Assembly: GCF_042687825.1 (NCBI RefSeq)
Contig: NZ_JBHUQE010000010.1
Location: 73,780-137,779, forward strand
DNA from: Sedimentitalea sp042687825
Lineage (GTDB): Bacteria > Pseudomonadota > Alphaproteobacteria > Rhodobacterales > Rhodobacteraceae
Length of the DNA: 64,000 nucleotides
Reading direction: 5' to 3'
Shown here: one piece after another, positions 41,810 through 50,974 of the stretch
How positions within the stretch are numbered: position 1 is the stretch's first letter
Layout of the letters: every line of letters starts with the position of its first letter
Notes under the pieces: model-generated
The model's input: the letters and a program-made list of their open reading frames with translations, nothing else
What the model was told of the DNA's origin: nothing
The model's database searches: none
Position numbers and translations under genes: made by a program

Positions 41810-44425
41810 ATGCCTGTAGTTGTTGTAGAATCCCCGGCCAAGGCCAAAACGATCAACAAATATCTGGGTCCCGACTACACCGTTTTGGCATCTTACGGCC
41901 ATGTGCGCGACCTGCCCCCCAAGGACGGATCCGTCGATCCCGAGCAGGATTTCGACATGAAATGGGAGGTCGCCAGCGACAGCCGCAAACATGTCAAGGC
42001 GATCGCCGATGCCCTGGCCGAGGACAACGCCTTGATCCTGGCGACCGACCCGGACCGCGAGGGCGAAGCGATCAGCTGGCACCTGCAGGAGGCGCTGACC
42101 AAGCGCCGCTCGATCAAGAAGGACACACCGGTCAGCCGCGTCACGTTCAACGCCATCACCAAGGCAGCGGTCGCCGAGGCCATGGCACATCCGCGCCAGG
42201 TCGACATGCCGCTGGTCGAGGCCTATCTGGCCCGGCGCGCGCTGGATTATCTGGTCGGGTTCAACCTGTCGCCGGTCTTGTGGCGCAAGCTGCCCGGCGC
42301 CAGATCGGCCGGCCGCGTGCAATCGGTCTGCCTGCGCCTGATCGTCGAGCGCGAAATGGAGATCGAGGCGTTCCGGGCGCAGGAATACTGGTCGGTCAAG
42401 GCCATTCTGGCGACGCCGCGCGGCCAGGAATACGAAGCGCGGCTGACGCTTCTGGCGGGCAAGAAGCTGGACAAGTTCGACATCGCCAACGAAACCCAGG
42501 CCGAACTGGCGGTGCAGGCGATCACCAGCCGCGATCTGATGGTGAAATCGGTCGAGGCCAAACCCGCCAGCCGCAACCCCAGCGCGCCGTTCATGACCTC
42601 GACCCTGCAACAGGAGGCCAGCCGCAAGTTCGGCATGGGCGCCCGCCAGACGATGAGCGTGGCGCAACGGCTCTACGAGGCCGGGCACATCACCTATATG
42701 CGGACCGACGGCATCGACATGGCGCCCGAGGCGGTGCACGCGGCGCGCGACGCGATCAAGGATCGCTATGGCGACGAATACGTGCCCAAAAGCCCGCGCA
42801 TGTACAAGAACAAGGCCAAGAACGCGCAGGAAGCGCATGAATGCATCCGCCCAACCGAGATGGCCCGTGACGCGGCGGCTCTAAAGCTGACCGACCCCGA
42901 TCAGCGCAAGATCTATGACCTGATCTGGAAACGCACGCTGGCCTGCCAGATGGAGGCCGCCCGGCTCGAGCGCACCACGGTCGAGATCGGCAGCCGCGAT
43001 GATCAGGTGGGTTTGCGCGCCAACGGCCAGGTGCTGTTATTCGACGGCTTCCTGCGGGTCTATGAAGAGGGCCGCGACGATTCCGTAACCGATGACGACG
43101 ACAAGCGTCTGCCGCAGATCACCCAGGGCGAGACGGCCGACAAGCGCAAGGTCACGCCGGAACAGCATTTCACCCAGCCGCCGCCGCGCTATACCGAGGC
43201 GACCCTGGTCAAGAAGATGGAAGAGCTGGGCATCGGGCGCCCCAGTACCTATGCCAGCATCGTCACCACGATTCAGGACCGCGAATATGTCCGCAAGGAC
43301 AAGAACCGCCTGATCCCCGAGGACAAGGGGCGGCTGGTGACGGCCTTTCTGCAAAACTATTTCCGCAAATATGTGGGTTACGACTTTACCGCGGGGCTGG
43401 AAAACGAACTGGATCAGGTCAGCGCCGGTGATGCCGACTACAAGGCGGTTCTGAACCGGTTCTGGCGCGATTTCTCGGCCGCCATCGCGGAAACCAGCGA
43501 ATTGCGGATCACCGAGGTGCTGGAAAAGATCAACGAGGTGCTGGAACCGCACCTGTTCCCGCCGACCGAGGATGGCGGCGACCCGCGGCTATGCCCCAAT
43601 TGCGGCGCCGGCCGGCTGAGCATGCGCACCGCCCGGTCCGGCGGCGCGTTCATTGGCTGTTCGAACTATCCCGAATGCCGCTATACCCGCGCCTTTGGTC
43701 CGCCGGGCGCCGAGGACGACGGTGCGATCCCGCCCGAGGGCAAGCTGCTGGGCGAGGATGCAGGCGACAAGATCTACGCCTTCAAGGGCCGGTTCGGCCC
43801 CTATGTACAGCGCGGCGAAGTCACCGACGACAACAAGAAGCCGCCGCGCCAGTCGATCCCCAAGGACTGGCCGCCGCAGGATGTCGATCTGCCGCAGGCG
43901 CTGAAACTGCTGTCGCTGCCCCGCCCCATCGGTCCGCACCCCGAGGACGGGGTGATGGTCTGGGCCAATATCGGGCGCTACGGGCCTTATCTGAAACACG
44001 CGGCCAGCACGTCCGAGCGCGGCGGTACCAACGCCAACCTGGAAAGCATCGACGAAGTGTTCACCGTCGGCATGAACCGGGCGGTGCAGTTGCTGGCGGA
44101 AAAAGTCGCCAGCCGGGGCCGCCGGGGCGCGGCGGCGAAACCCCTGCGCGAGCTGGGCGAACACCCGGACGAGGGCGGCCCGGTGAATGTGATGGAGGGC
44201 AAATACGGCCCCTACGTGAAATGGGACAAGATCAACGCCACCCTGCCCAAAGAGATCGAGGCGGCGGCGCTGACCATGGAACAGGCCGTCGAGCTGATCG
44301 CCGAAAAGGCCGCCAAGAAGGGCACCCGCCGCAAGGCCGCGCCAAAGAAGAAGGCCGCAGCCAAGAAACCTGCGACGAAAAAGACCACGGCCAAGACTCC
44401 CGCCAAAAAGCCGGCGACACAATAG
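41810..44425 (+). CDS. topA: DNA topoisomerase I
   Basis: An 871-residue type IA topoisomerase that relaxes negative supercoils. The Toprim domain has VVVESPAKAKTINKYLG and LATDPDREGEAISWHL. The catalytic tyrosine is Tyr296 in GHITYMRTDGIDM. LVGFNLSPVLWRKLPGARSA and EELGIGRPSTYASIV are also typical. One C4 zinc ribbon (CPNCGAGRLSMRT ... GCSNYPECRY) and topoisomerase C-terminal repeats (GRFGPYVQRG, GRYGPYLKHA, GKYGPYVKWD) follow. The last ~35 residues are Lys/Ala-rich, like histone H1 tails, and probably add DNA affinity. Confidence 0.97.
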   Translation: MPVVVVESPAKAKTINKYLGPDYTVLASYGHVRDLPPKDGSVDPEQDFDMKWEVASDSRKHVKAIADALAEDNALILATDPDREGEAISWHLQEALTKRRSIKKDTPVSRVTFNAITKAAVAEAMAHPRQVDMPLVEAYLARRALDYLVGFNLSPVLWRKLPGARSAGRVQSVCLRLIVEREMEIEAFRAQEYWSVKAILATPRGQEYEARLTLLAGKKLDKFDIANETQAELAVQAITSRDLMVKSVEAKPASRNPSAPFMTSTLQQEASRKFGMGARQTMSVAQRLYEAGHITYMRTDGIDMAPEAVHAARDAIKDRYGDEYVPKSPRMYKNKAKNAQEAHECIRPTEMARDAAALKLTDPDQRKIYDLIWKRTLACQMEAARLERTTVEIGSRDDQVGLRANGQVLLFDGFLRVYEEGRDDSVTDDDDKRLPQITQGETADKRKVTPEQHFTQPPPRYTEATLVKKMEELGIGRPSTYASIVTTIQDREYVRKDKNRLIPEDKGRLVTAFLQNYFRKYVGYDFTAGLENELDQVSAGDADYKAVLNRFWRDFSAAIAETSELRITEVLEKINEVLEPHLFPPTEDGGDPRLCPNCGAGRLSMRTARSGGAFIGCSNYPECRYTRAFGPPGAEDDGAIPPEGKLLGEDAGDKIYAFKGRFGPYVQRGEVTDDNKKPPRQSIPKDWPPQDVDLPQALKLLSLPRPIGPHPEDGVMVWANIGRYGPYLKHAASTSERGGTNANLESIDEVFTVGMNRAVQLLAEKVASRGRRGAAAKPLRELGEHPDEGGPVNVMEGKYGPYVKWDKINATLPKEIEAAALTMEQAVELIAEKAAKKGTRRKAAPKKKAAAKKPATKKTTAKTPAKKPATQ

Positions 44426-44537
44426 CCGGCTGGCCGCGTGCCCGACCGGGACGCCGCCGAAGACCGCGCGCCGCTTTGTTGACTCTCCTGCAACGCAGCG
44501 GCACAAGCATGGCACACCAATTTTCGGGGAGTTTTCC

Positions 44538-45242
44538 ATGAAGAAAGTCTATTCCACCGCCGCCGAGGCCTTGGACGGGCTGCTGTCTGACGGCATGACG
44601 ATTGCGGCCGGCGGGTTCGGCCTGTGCGGCATTCCGGAACTGCTGATCGACGCGCTTGTGGACAGCGGTGTCAAGGACCTGACCATTGCGTCCAACAATT
44701 GCGGCGTTGACGGCTTTGGCCTGGGCAAATTGCTGGACACCAAGCAGATCAAGAAGATGATGTCGTCCTATGTGGGCGAGAACGCGGAATTCATGCGTCA
44801 GTATCTGTCGGGCGAGCTGGAACTGGAATTCAATCCGCAAGGCACTCTGGCCGAGCGCATGCGCGCCGGCGGCTGCGGCATTCCTGGCTTTTACACCAAG
44901 ACCGGGGTCGGCACCGTGATTGCCGAAGGCAAGGAAAGCAAGACATTTGACGGCGAGGAATACATCCTGGAACGCGGCATCGTCACCGATCTGTCGATCG
45001 TAAAGGCCTGGAAGGCGGACGACACCGGCAACCTGGTGTTCCGCAAGACCGCGCGCAATTTCAACCCGCCCGCCGCGATGTGCGGCCGGGTCTGCGTCGC
45101 CGAGGTCGAGGAAATCGTGCCGCGCGGCAGCCTGGACCCGGACGGGATTCACCTGCCCGGCATCTATGTGCATCGCCTCATTCAGGGCGAACACGAAAAA
45201 CGCATCGAACAGCGCACCGTGCGCCAGCGGGAGGAAGCCTAA
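44538..45242 (+). CDS. scoA: 3-oxoacid CoA-transferase subunit A
   Basis: A 234-residue subunit A of succinyl-CoA:3-ketoacid (or acetate/acetoacetate) CoA-transferase, used in ketone-body or polyhydroxybutyrate turnover. The CoA-binding signature DGMTIAAGGFGLCGIPELLI, SNNCGVDGFGLGKLL, and GIPGFYTKTGVGTVIAEGKE are typical. The ATG at 44538 follows GGGGAG. The stop overlaps the subunit B start by one base (TAATG), so the subunits are made together. Confidence 0.94.
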   Translation: MKKVYSTAAEALDGLLSDGMTIAAGGFGLCGIPELLIDALVDSGVKDLTIASNNCGVDGFGLGKLLDTKQIKKMMSSYVGENAEFMRQYLSGELELEFNPQGTLAERMRAGGCGIPGFYTKTGVGTVIAEGKESKTFDGEEYILERGIVTDLSIVKAWKADDTGNLVFRKTARNFNPPAAMCGRVCVAEVEEIVPRGSLDPDGIHLPGIYVHRLIQGEHEKRIEQRTVRQREEA

Positions 45243-45865
45243 TGCCCTGGGATCGCAATCAGATGGCCGCGCGCGCGGCGGAGGAACTCGAAGACGGCAT
45301 GTATGTGAACCTGGGCATCGGCATCCCGACGCTGGTGGCCAATTATGTCGGCGACAAGGACATTACCCTGCAATCGGAAAACGGCATGCTGGGCATGGGT
45401 CCGTTTCCGTTCGAGGGCGAGGAAGACCCCGACCTGATCAACGCCGGCAAGCAGACGATCACCGAACTGAGCCGCACCAGCTATTTCGACAGCTCGCAGA
45501 GCTTTGGAATGATCCGCGGCGGCAAGATCGCGGCGGCGATCCTGGGCGCCATGGAAGTGGCCGAGAACGGCGATCTGGCCAACTGGATGATCCCGGGCAA
45601 GCTGGTCAAGGGCATGGGCGGTGCTATGGATCTGGTCGCCGGCGTCGGCCGGGTCGTTGTCGTGATGGATCACACCAACAAGCATGGTGACAGCAAGGTC
45701 CTGAAGGAATGCACCCTGCCCCTGACCGGCAAAAGCGTGGTTGACCGGATCATCACCAATCTGGGTGTGCTGGACGTGGTCGAAGGTGGCCTCAAGATCG
45801 TCGAATGCGCCGACGGCGTCACCGAGGACGAGCTGCGCGCCGCCACCGAGGCAAAAATCGTCTGA
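45242..45865 (+). CDS. scoB: 3-oxoacid CoA-transferase subunit B
   Basis: A 207-residue subunit B, which carries the catalytic glutamate. The active-site stretch is LQSENGMLGMGPFPFEGEED (Glu of the SENG motif). Other family stretches are MYVNLGIGIPTLVANYV, SFGMIRGGKIAAAILGAMEV, LANWMIPGKLVKGMGGAMDL and CTLPLTGKSVVDRIITNLGV. The start is fixed by overlap with subunit A and by an upstream GGGAGGAAG. A strong bidirectional terminator follows. Confidence 0.94.
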   Translation: MPWDRNQMAARAAEELEDGMYVNLGIGIPTLVANYVGDKDITLQSENGMLGMGPFPFEGEEDPDLINAGKQTITELSRTSYFDSSQSFGMIRGGKIAAAILGAMEVAENGDLANWMIPGKLVKGMGGAMDLVAGVGRVVVVMDHTNKHGDSKVLKECTLPLTGKSVVDRIITNLGVLDVVEGGLKIVECADGVTEDELRAATEAKIV

Positions 45866-45891
45866 CCTTTTGTCGAATACCGTCGGATCAC

Positions 45892-45925
45892 AAAGGGCCG
45901 GTGCACAATATGCATCGGCCCTTTT
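45892..45925 (+). terminator. Intrinsic terminator after scoB
   Basis: A long hairpin has arms AAAGGGCCGGTGCA and TGCATCGGCCCTTT with a five-base loop (CAATA) and one G-T wobble; TTTT follows. It lies 27 bases past the scoB stop. With the leading AAA it should also work in reverse for the convergent transglycosylase gene. Confidence 0.85.
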
Positions 45926-45937
45926 ACGTTCCGGCGG

Positions 45938-46834
45938 TCAGTTCATCGCGACAAAGACACAGCCGTCGCTGATCAGTTCCGGCGGTGTGGCGCAAAGACC
46001 GCTGGCGACCTGAAACGCCGCCAGCACCTTTGGCACATAGTCGCGCGTCTCGGCATAGGGCGGCACCCCAGCATGGGTATAGACCGCGCCTTCGCCGGCA
46101 TTGTACCCGGCCAGCACCAATATCGGATCGTTGTTGAATTCGCCCATCAGCCAGTCGAGATAGCGCACGCCACCTGCAATATTATCCTCGGCCAACAGGC
46201 TATCGGTCACGCCGAACCGTGCCGCGGTGTCGGGCATCAACTGCATCAGCCCTCGCGCCCCGGCATGGCTGATCGCGTCCGAGCGGCCGGCGCTTTCGAC
46301 CGCGATCACCGCCAAGACCAGCGCCGGCGACACCCGCGTACCGACCGTGGCGCGCAGGATCGGCACGCCCTGCGCACGGGCGATGTCCTGCATCGCCTGC
46401 ATGCGCGGTGCAGCGATGTCGCCCCTTGTCGTCAGCGCCGTCAGGGCCTGGGGCAGCCGCCCCGGTCCGGTGCTGCTCAGGCTGGGTGAGATCTGTTCCC
46501 AGAACCAGGTGTAACGGCCGATCGGGTCCGCAGGGACGGTGGGTCCCGGGGCGGATTCCGGCGGCGGCGGTGGCGCCGGGCGCTGCGCTGCCGGGTCGAT
46601 CTGAATGGTGATACGCCTGCCCGAATCGGCGCCGGGCGGGCGCACCCGCCGCGCCTGAAACTCGGGAAAGGGCGCCGGCGCGCGACGCGGTTCGGCGGCA
46701 ACGGGCGCGGCGCTGTCCGTGGTCTGCTGGGGGGCGACCGTGACGTCGCGCAGAACCAGACGTTCGGCATCCAGCGAGCCGGCGGCCCACAGCGACAGGG
46801 CGATCGCGGGGGCGATCGGGAACGGTTTGAACAT
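45938..46834 (-). CDS. Lytic transglycosylase
   Basis: A 298-residue exported protein with a signal peptide (FPIAPAIALSLWAAGSLDA) and a long Pro/Ala-rich linker (about residues 30-120). The C-terminal SLT domain (about 160-270) has the catalytic glutamate in VIAVESAGRSDAISHAGARG, LMQLMPDTAARFGV and LAGYNAGEGAVYTHAGVPPY. It cleaves peptidoglycan glycan strands. Its place beside the Tad locus may be meaningful, since pilus assembly needs gaps in the wall, but the gene is oppositely oriented. The ATG at 46834 follows GAGG by seven bases. Confidence 0.9.
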   Translation of the reverse strand: MFKPFPIAPAIALSLWAAGSLDAERLVLRDVTVAPQQTTDSAAPVAAEPRRAPAPFPEFQARRVRPPGADSGRRITIQIDPAAQRPAPPPPPESAPGPTVPADPIGRYTWFWEQISPSLSSTGPGRLPQALTALTTRGDIAAPRMQAMQDIARAQGVPILRATVGTRVSPALVLAVIAVESAGRSDAISHAGARGLMQLMPDTAARFGVTDSLLAEDNIAGGVRYLDWLMGEFNNDPILVLAGYNAGEGAVYTHAGVPPYAETRDYVPKVLAAFQVASGLCATPPELISDGCVFVAMN

Positions 46835-47194
46835 GGGGTGGCCTCGCTGCCCGGCTCTCTCGTTTTTTGAAACTGTCCCCGAAAACCGGCCGCATAACCA
46901 GAAATTGCGTGGCAAATCTGTCAATTTCGCCCGATTTGACACCGATTTGCATCGCCCCCACCCGGCCGCGAGCAAAAGAACCCAGCTTTTTTACCCTCTT
47001 TTTCAGATGCTTAGGCAAAAAATTAGGGAATCGTTAAATGTGGCATGCAAATCCATTTTTCCGCCCAACTCCTGCCATCGGGCACCGTCTATATAGCTGC
47101 ATACCACGGCGGACACGGGCCAACGAGAGAAACGGCCGACATTGAACGACGCGGTTTGCTGAAAACTCAAATGATCCTTTGGAGGGACAAGACC
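46835..47194. other. 360-base interval upstream of the pilin genes
   Basis: The gap holds the divergent promoter region for the transglycosylase and the Tad locus. An A/T-rich zone spans about 46985-47060 and contains a CtrA-like box. The leader of the first pilin includes GGAGGG at 47181-47186, a strong ribosome-binding site. No coding frame was accepted. Confidence 0.6.
47023..47037 (+). promoter_or_regulatory. CtrA-like box upstream of the Tad locus
   Basis: TTAG-N7-TTAA matches the TTAA-N7-TTAA CtrA consensus with one mismatch and lies in an A/T-rich patch about 158 bases before the first pilin start. CtrA controls pili, motility and DNA uptake in many alphaproteobacteria, so control of this locus by CtrA is plausible but unproven. 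Confidence 0.4.
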
Positions 47195-47374
47195 ATGATC
47201 AAATTCATCAAGAACTTTCGCAAGGACGAAGACGGCGCCGTTACGGTTGACTGGGTTGTGCTGACCGCCGCCGTCGTTGGCCTGGCCGTCGCTGCGTACA
47301 CCTCGATCGAAACCAGCTCGGCGGCTCTGACCGCTTCGACCGGTACCTTCATCGAGGCACAAGCTCCGGAATAA
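47195..47374 (+). CDS. Flp-type pilin 1 with Asp-Trp motif
   Basis: A 59-residue pilin precursor. A short basic leader (MIKFIKNFRKDEDG) is followed by the processing site Gly14-Ala15 and the hydrophobic AVTVDWVVLTAAVVGLAVAA. Classic Flp pilins have Glu5-Tyr6 after the cleavage; here Asp-Trp is in those places (D19, W20). A prepilin peptidase (CpaA/TadV) is encoded 10 kb downstream. The strong GGAGGG and position at the head of the locus suggest it is the major pilin. Confidence 0.85.
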   Translation: MIKFIKNFRKDEDGAVTVDWVVLTAAVVGLAVAAYTSIETSSAALTASTGTFIEAQAPE

Positions 47375-47399
47375 GTCCGGTCCGAGACGAAAATTTCAA

Positions 47400-47433
47400 G
47401 GGCCACGTCTTGATCGCAAGGCGTGGCCCTTTT
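47400..47433 (+). terminator. Intrinsic terminator between the two pilin genes
   Basis: GGGCCACGTCTTG and CAAGGCGTGGCCC form a near-perfect 12-13 base-pair stem with a four-base loop, followed by TTTT. It lies 26 bases past the first pilin stop. Partial read-through would give much more pilin 1 than downstream products, a usual design in pilus operons. Confidence 0.85.
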
Positions 47434-47467
47434 CACCTGATTTAACCAGATACACTGCGAGGCAAAT

Positions 47468-47647
47468 ATGCGACACATTTTCAAGACATTCCTGCGCAGC
47501 GAGAGCGGTGCCGTCACGGTCGACTGGGTCGTTCTGACTGCGGCCGTCGTCGGCCTGGCCATCGCGGTCATCGCCTCGATCCAGACCGCGACCGGCGGCG
47601 TCGGCAGCAGCACCGGCGCCTATATCTCATCCATCGAACCCGGCTGA
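47468..47647 (+). CDS. Flp-type pilin 2 with Asp-Trp motif
   Basis: A second 59-residue pilin, aligned without gaps to the first: leader MRHIFKTFLRSESG, cleavage at Gly14-Ala15, then AVTVDWVVLTAAVVGLAIAV. The first 16 residues after the cleavage site are identical in both, while leaders and C-terminal tails differ (tail GGVGSSTGAYISSIEPG). GAGG lies five bases before the ATG. It may be a minor or alternative pilin, or a pseudopilin-like initiator. It falls after the terminator and so should be expressed at a lower level. Confidence 0.85.
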   Translation: MRHIFKTFLRSESGAVTVDWVVLTAAVVGLAIAVIASIQTATGGVGSSTGAYISSIEPG

Positions 47648-47810
47648 TATCGGCTCAGCCCGCAAACAGGACGCGGCTTGCCGCCATCAGGTCATGCCGG
47701 CACCGTTATTTCGCCATATTGAACTGCGATACCGGTGCGTGAGCAAGTTCAGGGGCCAACACCCGCCCGCGGGATAACCGGGGCCAAGCAAGAAAAGAAA
47801 GGTCAAGGCT

Positions 47811-48668
47811 ATGCGTGCAGTATTCGGATTGGTTCTGATCGTTGGAATCGCCCTGGCGGGCGGCGCCGTCATGATGGCAAAGAAATACATCACCGCCTAT
47901 CAGGCGGAGCTGGAAAAGGAACGCGCGGCCCGCGCCGAAATCGTGCCGACCGTCGATGTCTTTGTCGCGGCGCGGCCCCTGAAATACGGCGAACCCCTGC
48001 AGCCCGAGGATGTCCGCAAGGTGCGCTGGCCGGAAAACGCGGTGCCCGAGGGCAGCTTTACCGACCAGACCGTGCTGTTCCCGCCCGAACTGACCGATCT
48101 GCGCGTGGTTCTGCGCAGCATGGAGCCCGACGAGGCGATCATGGCCATCAAGGTCACCGAACCCGGGCAGGATGCTGGCCTGACCTCGCGGCTGGAACGC
48201 GGCATGCGGGCCTTTGCAATCAAGGTCGACGTGGCTTCGGGCGTGTCGGGCTTTCTGCGTCCCGGCGACCGGGTCGATGTCTATTGGACCGGCAGCGTCA
48301 ACGGCACGGTCGAGGGCGGGCGTGGCGACGTCACCCGTCTGATCGAGGCAAACGTGCCCCTGATCGCCATCGACCAGAGCGCCGGCGGCGATATCGAGGC
48401 CACGACCATTGCCCGCACCGTGACCGTGGCAGCGCGGCCGGAACAGGTGGCCGCCCTGGCCCAGGCCCAGACCACGGGCAAGCTGTCCCTGTCGCTTGTC
48501 GGAGCCGGGGACGACACGATCGCGGCGGCGGTCGAGGTCGATCAGCGCTCGCTGCTGGGTCTGGGCGCGGTGGAAATGGCGCCGCAAAAGGCTGAAGAGC
48601 GGGTTTGCACGATCCGAACCCGCCGTGGGGCCGAAGTCGTGGAACTGCCCATTCCTTGCACAAACTGA
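47811..48668 (+). CDS. cpaB: Flp pilus assembly protein CpaB (RcpC)
   Basis: A 285-residue periplasmic protein with an N-terminal helix (VFGLVLIVGIALAGGAVMM), a SAF-like domain (FVAARPLKYGEPLQPEDVRK, RVDVYWTG) and a C-terminal part ending in a Cys pair. CpaB proteins act with the secretin and influence pilin maturation. Family stretches RAFAIKVDVASGVSGFLRPGDRVDV are clear. It is the first gene after the pilins, 163 bases downstream of the second, with AAAGGTC before the ATG. Confidence 0.93.
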   Translation: MRAVFGLVLIVGIALAGGAVMMAKKYITAYQAELEKERAARAEIVPTVDVFVAARPLKYGEPLQPEDVRKVRWPENAVPEGSFTDQTVLFPPELTDLRVVLRSMEPDEAIMAIKVTEPGQDAGLTSRLERGMRAFAIKVDVASGVSGFLRPGDRVDVYWTGSVNGTVEGGRGDVTRLIEANVPLIAIDQSAGGDIEATTIARTVTVAARPEQVAALAQAQTTGKLSLSLVGAGDDTIAAAVEVDQRSLLGLGAVEMAPQKAEERVCTIRTRRGAEVVELPIPCTN

Positions 48669-48861
48669 AACGATACCAGCAGGTTAACTCTCCCTTGGCG
48701 TGTAGTCCACATGCCGGGGGTTTGTCTATGTTGCCGGATATCCACATAAGAAATCCGGGCGAAGCCTTTGATTCTTGCAAAAAATGTGGAGGTAACGCAA
48801 AGTGGTAAATGGATCGGGCAAAAAGACCCGACAATGAGGCGTGATCGGAGAGGCAGGTCAC

Positions 48862-50289
48862 ATGAACATCGACAGATTCCTGAAAGCGGCCCTTCTGGGC
48901 CTTTCACTGACGTTCGCTCCGGTCGCGCATGGCGTGCAGGCCGAGTCGCTGACGGTGGTCAAAAAGGGCACCGAGTCGACGCTGGATGTGCCGATGAACC
49001 GGGCCGTCGTCGTCGAAAGCGACGTCCCCTTCGCGGAACTCAGCATCGCCAATCCCGGTATCGCCGACATTTCCTCGCTGTCTGACCGCACGATCTATGT
49101 GCTGGGCAAGTCGCCGGGCATGACGACCCTGACCCTGCTGGATGCGACCGGGCGCCTGATCACCAATGTCAATGTCCGCGTCGCCGCGGATGTGACCGAG
49201 TTCAAGGAACGCCTGCGACAGATCTTGCCGGGCGAAAAGATCGAGGTCCGCACCGCCAATGACGGCATCGTGCTGTCCGGCGTGGTCAGCAGCTCGGCAC
49301 GGCTGCAGCGGGCCCTGGACCTGGCCGAACGCTATGCGCCCGAGCGGGTATCGAACCTGATGAGCGTCGGTGGCGTGCAGCAGGTGATGCTCAAGGTACG
49401 TTTCGCCGAGATGCAGCGGTCGGTGTCGAAATCGCTCAGCGCCTCTCTGGGCTTTAACGGCTCGATCAACAGCGGCAAAAACGGACTGAACGGTGGAACC
49501 GGACGCTATAGCGCCCAGCCCGGCCTGTCCAACGGCATGGCCGGTCATTTGCCTCTGGCCAACGACAATACCGGCGCCGTCCTGTTCGGCTTTAACGCCG
49601 GATCGGTGCAGGTCGGCCTGCTGATCGAAGCGCTGGAGCAAAAAGGCGTCGTGCGCACGCTGGCCGAACCCAATCTGACCGCCCTGTCCGGGCAGGAGGC
49701 CAAATTTCTCGCCGGCGGCGAGTTCCCGATCCCCGTGGCCCAGCGCGACGGCCTGTTCTCGATCGAATACAAACCCTTTGGCATCGAGCTGAACTTTGTT
49801 CCGCGCGTGGTCGACAAGGACGTGTTCAACCTGGAATTGATGGCCGCCGTGTCCGCCATCGACCCCACCTTGGGGGCCGACATCAACGATCTGCAGGTCC
49901 CGGCCTTTTCCCGCCGCGAAACCTCGACCACGGTCGAGATGCGCGATGGCGAAAGCTTTGCCATCGCCGGCCTGATCGAGGACGATTTTCTGGACAATGC
50001 TTCGCAAATCCCCTGGCTGGGCGATGTCCCGGTGCTGGGCACGCTATTCCGCAGCGCCGACTACAAGCGCAAGCAGACCGAACTGGTGATCATCGTCACC
50101 GCCCACCTGGTCACCCCGACCCGGGGCGAGGCGCTGGCCCTGCCGACCGATCGCGTGACCCCACCCAGCGAAAGCGATCTGTTTCTGATGGGCAAGATGA
50201 GCAAGGTGGCCGGCAAAAGCGCAAACCGCGCCGCACAGGAAGTGGCGAAACAGGACTTCAGCGGATCCTATGGCTATGTCATGGACTGA
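48862..50289 (+). CDS. cpaC: Pilus secretin CpaC (RcpA)
   Basis: A 475-residue outer-membrane secretin. A signal peptide (residues 1-28) is followed by the pilus-assembly N-terminal domain (VPMNRAVVVESDVPFAELSI, ADISSLSDRTIYVLGKSPG), a BON-like domain (about 110-170) and the secretin domain (about 180-430) with VMLKVRFAEMQRSVSKSLSA, TLAEPNLTALSGQEAKFLAG and ELNFVPRVVDKDVFNLELM. It forms the gated channel for the pilus. The ATG at 48862 follows GAGGCAGGTCAC. A Crp or other site was not seen in the 190-base leader. Confidence 0.94.
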   Translation: MNIDRFLKAALLGLSLTFAPVAHGVQAESLTVVKKGTESTLDVPMNRAVVVESDVPFAELSIANPGIADISSLSDRTIYVLGKSPGMTTLTLLDATGRLITNVNVRVAADVTEFKERLRQILPGEKIEVRTANDGIVLSGVVSSSARLQRALDLAERYAPERVSNLMSVGGVQQVMLKVRFAEMQRSVSKSLSASLGFNGSINSGKNGLNGGTGRYSAQPGLSNGMAGHLPLANDNTGAVLFGFNAGSVQVGLLIEALEQKGVVRTLAEPNLTALSGQEAKFLAGGEFPIPVAQRDGLFSIEYKPFGIELNFVPRVVDKDVFNLELMAAVSAIDPTLGADINDLQVPAFSRRETSTTVEMRDGESFAIAGLIEDDFLDNASQIPWLGDVPVLGTLFRSADYKRKQTELVIIVTAHLVTPTRGEALALPTDRVTPPSESDLFLMGKMSKVAGKSANRAAQEVAKQDFSGSYGYVMD

Positions 50290-50305
50290 GCGGAGGAGCG
50301 GGAAA

Positions 50306-50938
50306 ATGCAGAAACTCATCATCGTGGCGGGACTCAGCATGGCCCTGACCGGCTGCGCCCAAGAGGCCGGAAACTTTGTCAAGACCGGCGATTTCGGCCA
50401 GGCCACCCACAACAACGACCTGGTGATGCGCGGCGACAAGAGCTATGCGATCAGCCTGGGTCAGCGTTTCGCCCGGGAAATCCCGACCACCGTGAACTTT
50501 GCCTTTAACAGCGACGTGCTGGATGGCGAGGCACAGCTGATTCTGGAACGTCAGGCAGACTGGATTCGCCAGTTTCCCGAGGTTCGCTTTAACGTTTATG
50601 GCTATACCGACAAGGTCGGCACGCAATCCTATAATTACGGCCTGGGACGGCGCCGCGCCAAAGCCGTCGTGCGCTATCTGTCCTCGCGCGGAATCAGCCC
50701 CTCGCGGCTGAAAGCGCTGGTGTCCTATGGCGAGACCCGGCCGGTCATCGACACGGCCGGTCCGGAACGCCAGAACCGCCGCAGCGTCACCGAAGTTGCC
50801 GGTTTCCTGCAGCGCCATCCCACCGTGCTGGATGGCAAATATGCCGAAATCGTCTATCGCGAATACATCGTCAGCGCCAAACCCGTCGACGGCCTGACCC
50901 GGCGCAGCAACACCGGCGGATTTGCGGAAACACAATAG
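50306..50938 (+). CDS. OmpA-family lipoprotein in the Tad locus
   Basis: A 210-residue lipoprotein. The signal ends in the lipobox LTGC (Cys18), and the C-terminal half is an OmpA-like peptidoglycan-binding domain (TVNFAFNSDVLDGEAQLILE, FNVYGYTDKVGTQSYNYGLG, RRRAKAVVRYLSSRGI). It sits where many Tad loci carry CpaD or RcpB and may anchor the secretin to the wall. GGAGGAGCGGG precedes the ATG at 50306, 16 bases after cpaC. A longer start at 50270 lacks the lipoprotein signal at its N-terminus. Confidence 0.9.
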   Translation: MQKLIIVAGLSMALTGCAQEAGNFVKTGDFGQATHNNDLVMRGDKSYAISLGQRFAREIPTTVNFAFNSDVLDGEAQLILERQADWIRQFPEVRFNVYGYTDKVGTQSYNYGLGRRRAKAVVRYLSSRGISPSRLKALVSYGETRPVIDTAGPERQNRRSVTEVAGFLQRHPTVLDGKYAEIVYREYIVSAKPVDGLTRRSNTGGFAETQ

Positions 50939-50974
50939 CGGTCGATTTTCGCTATCGTATCCAGATTCCCTACA

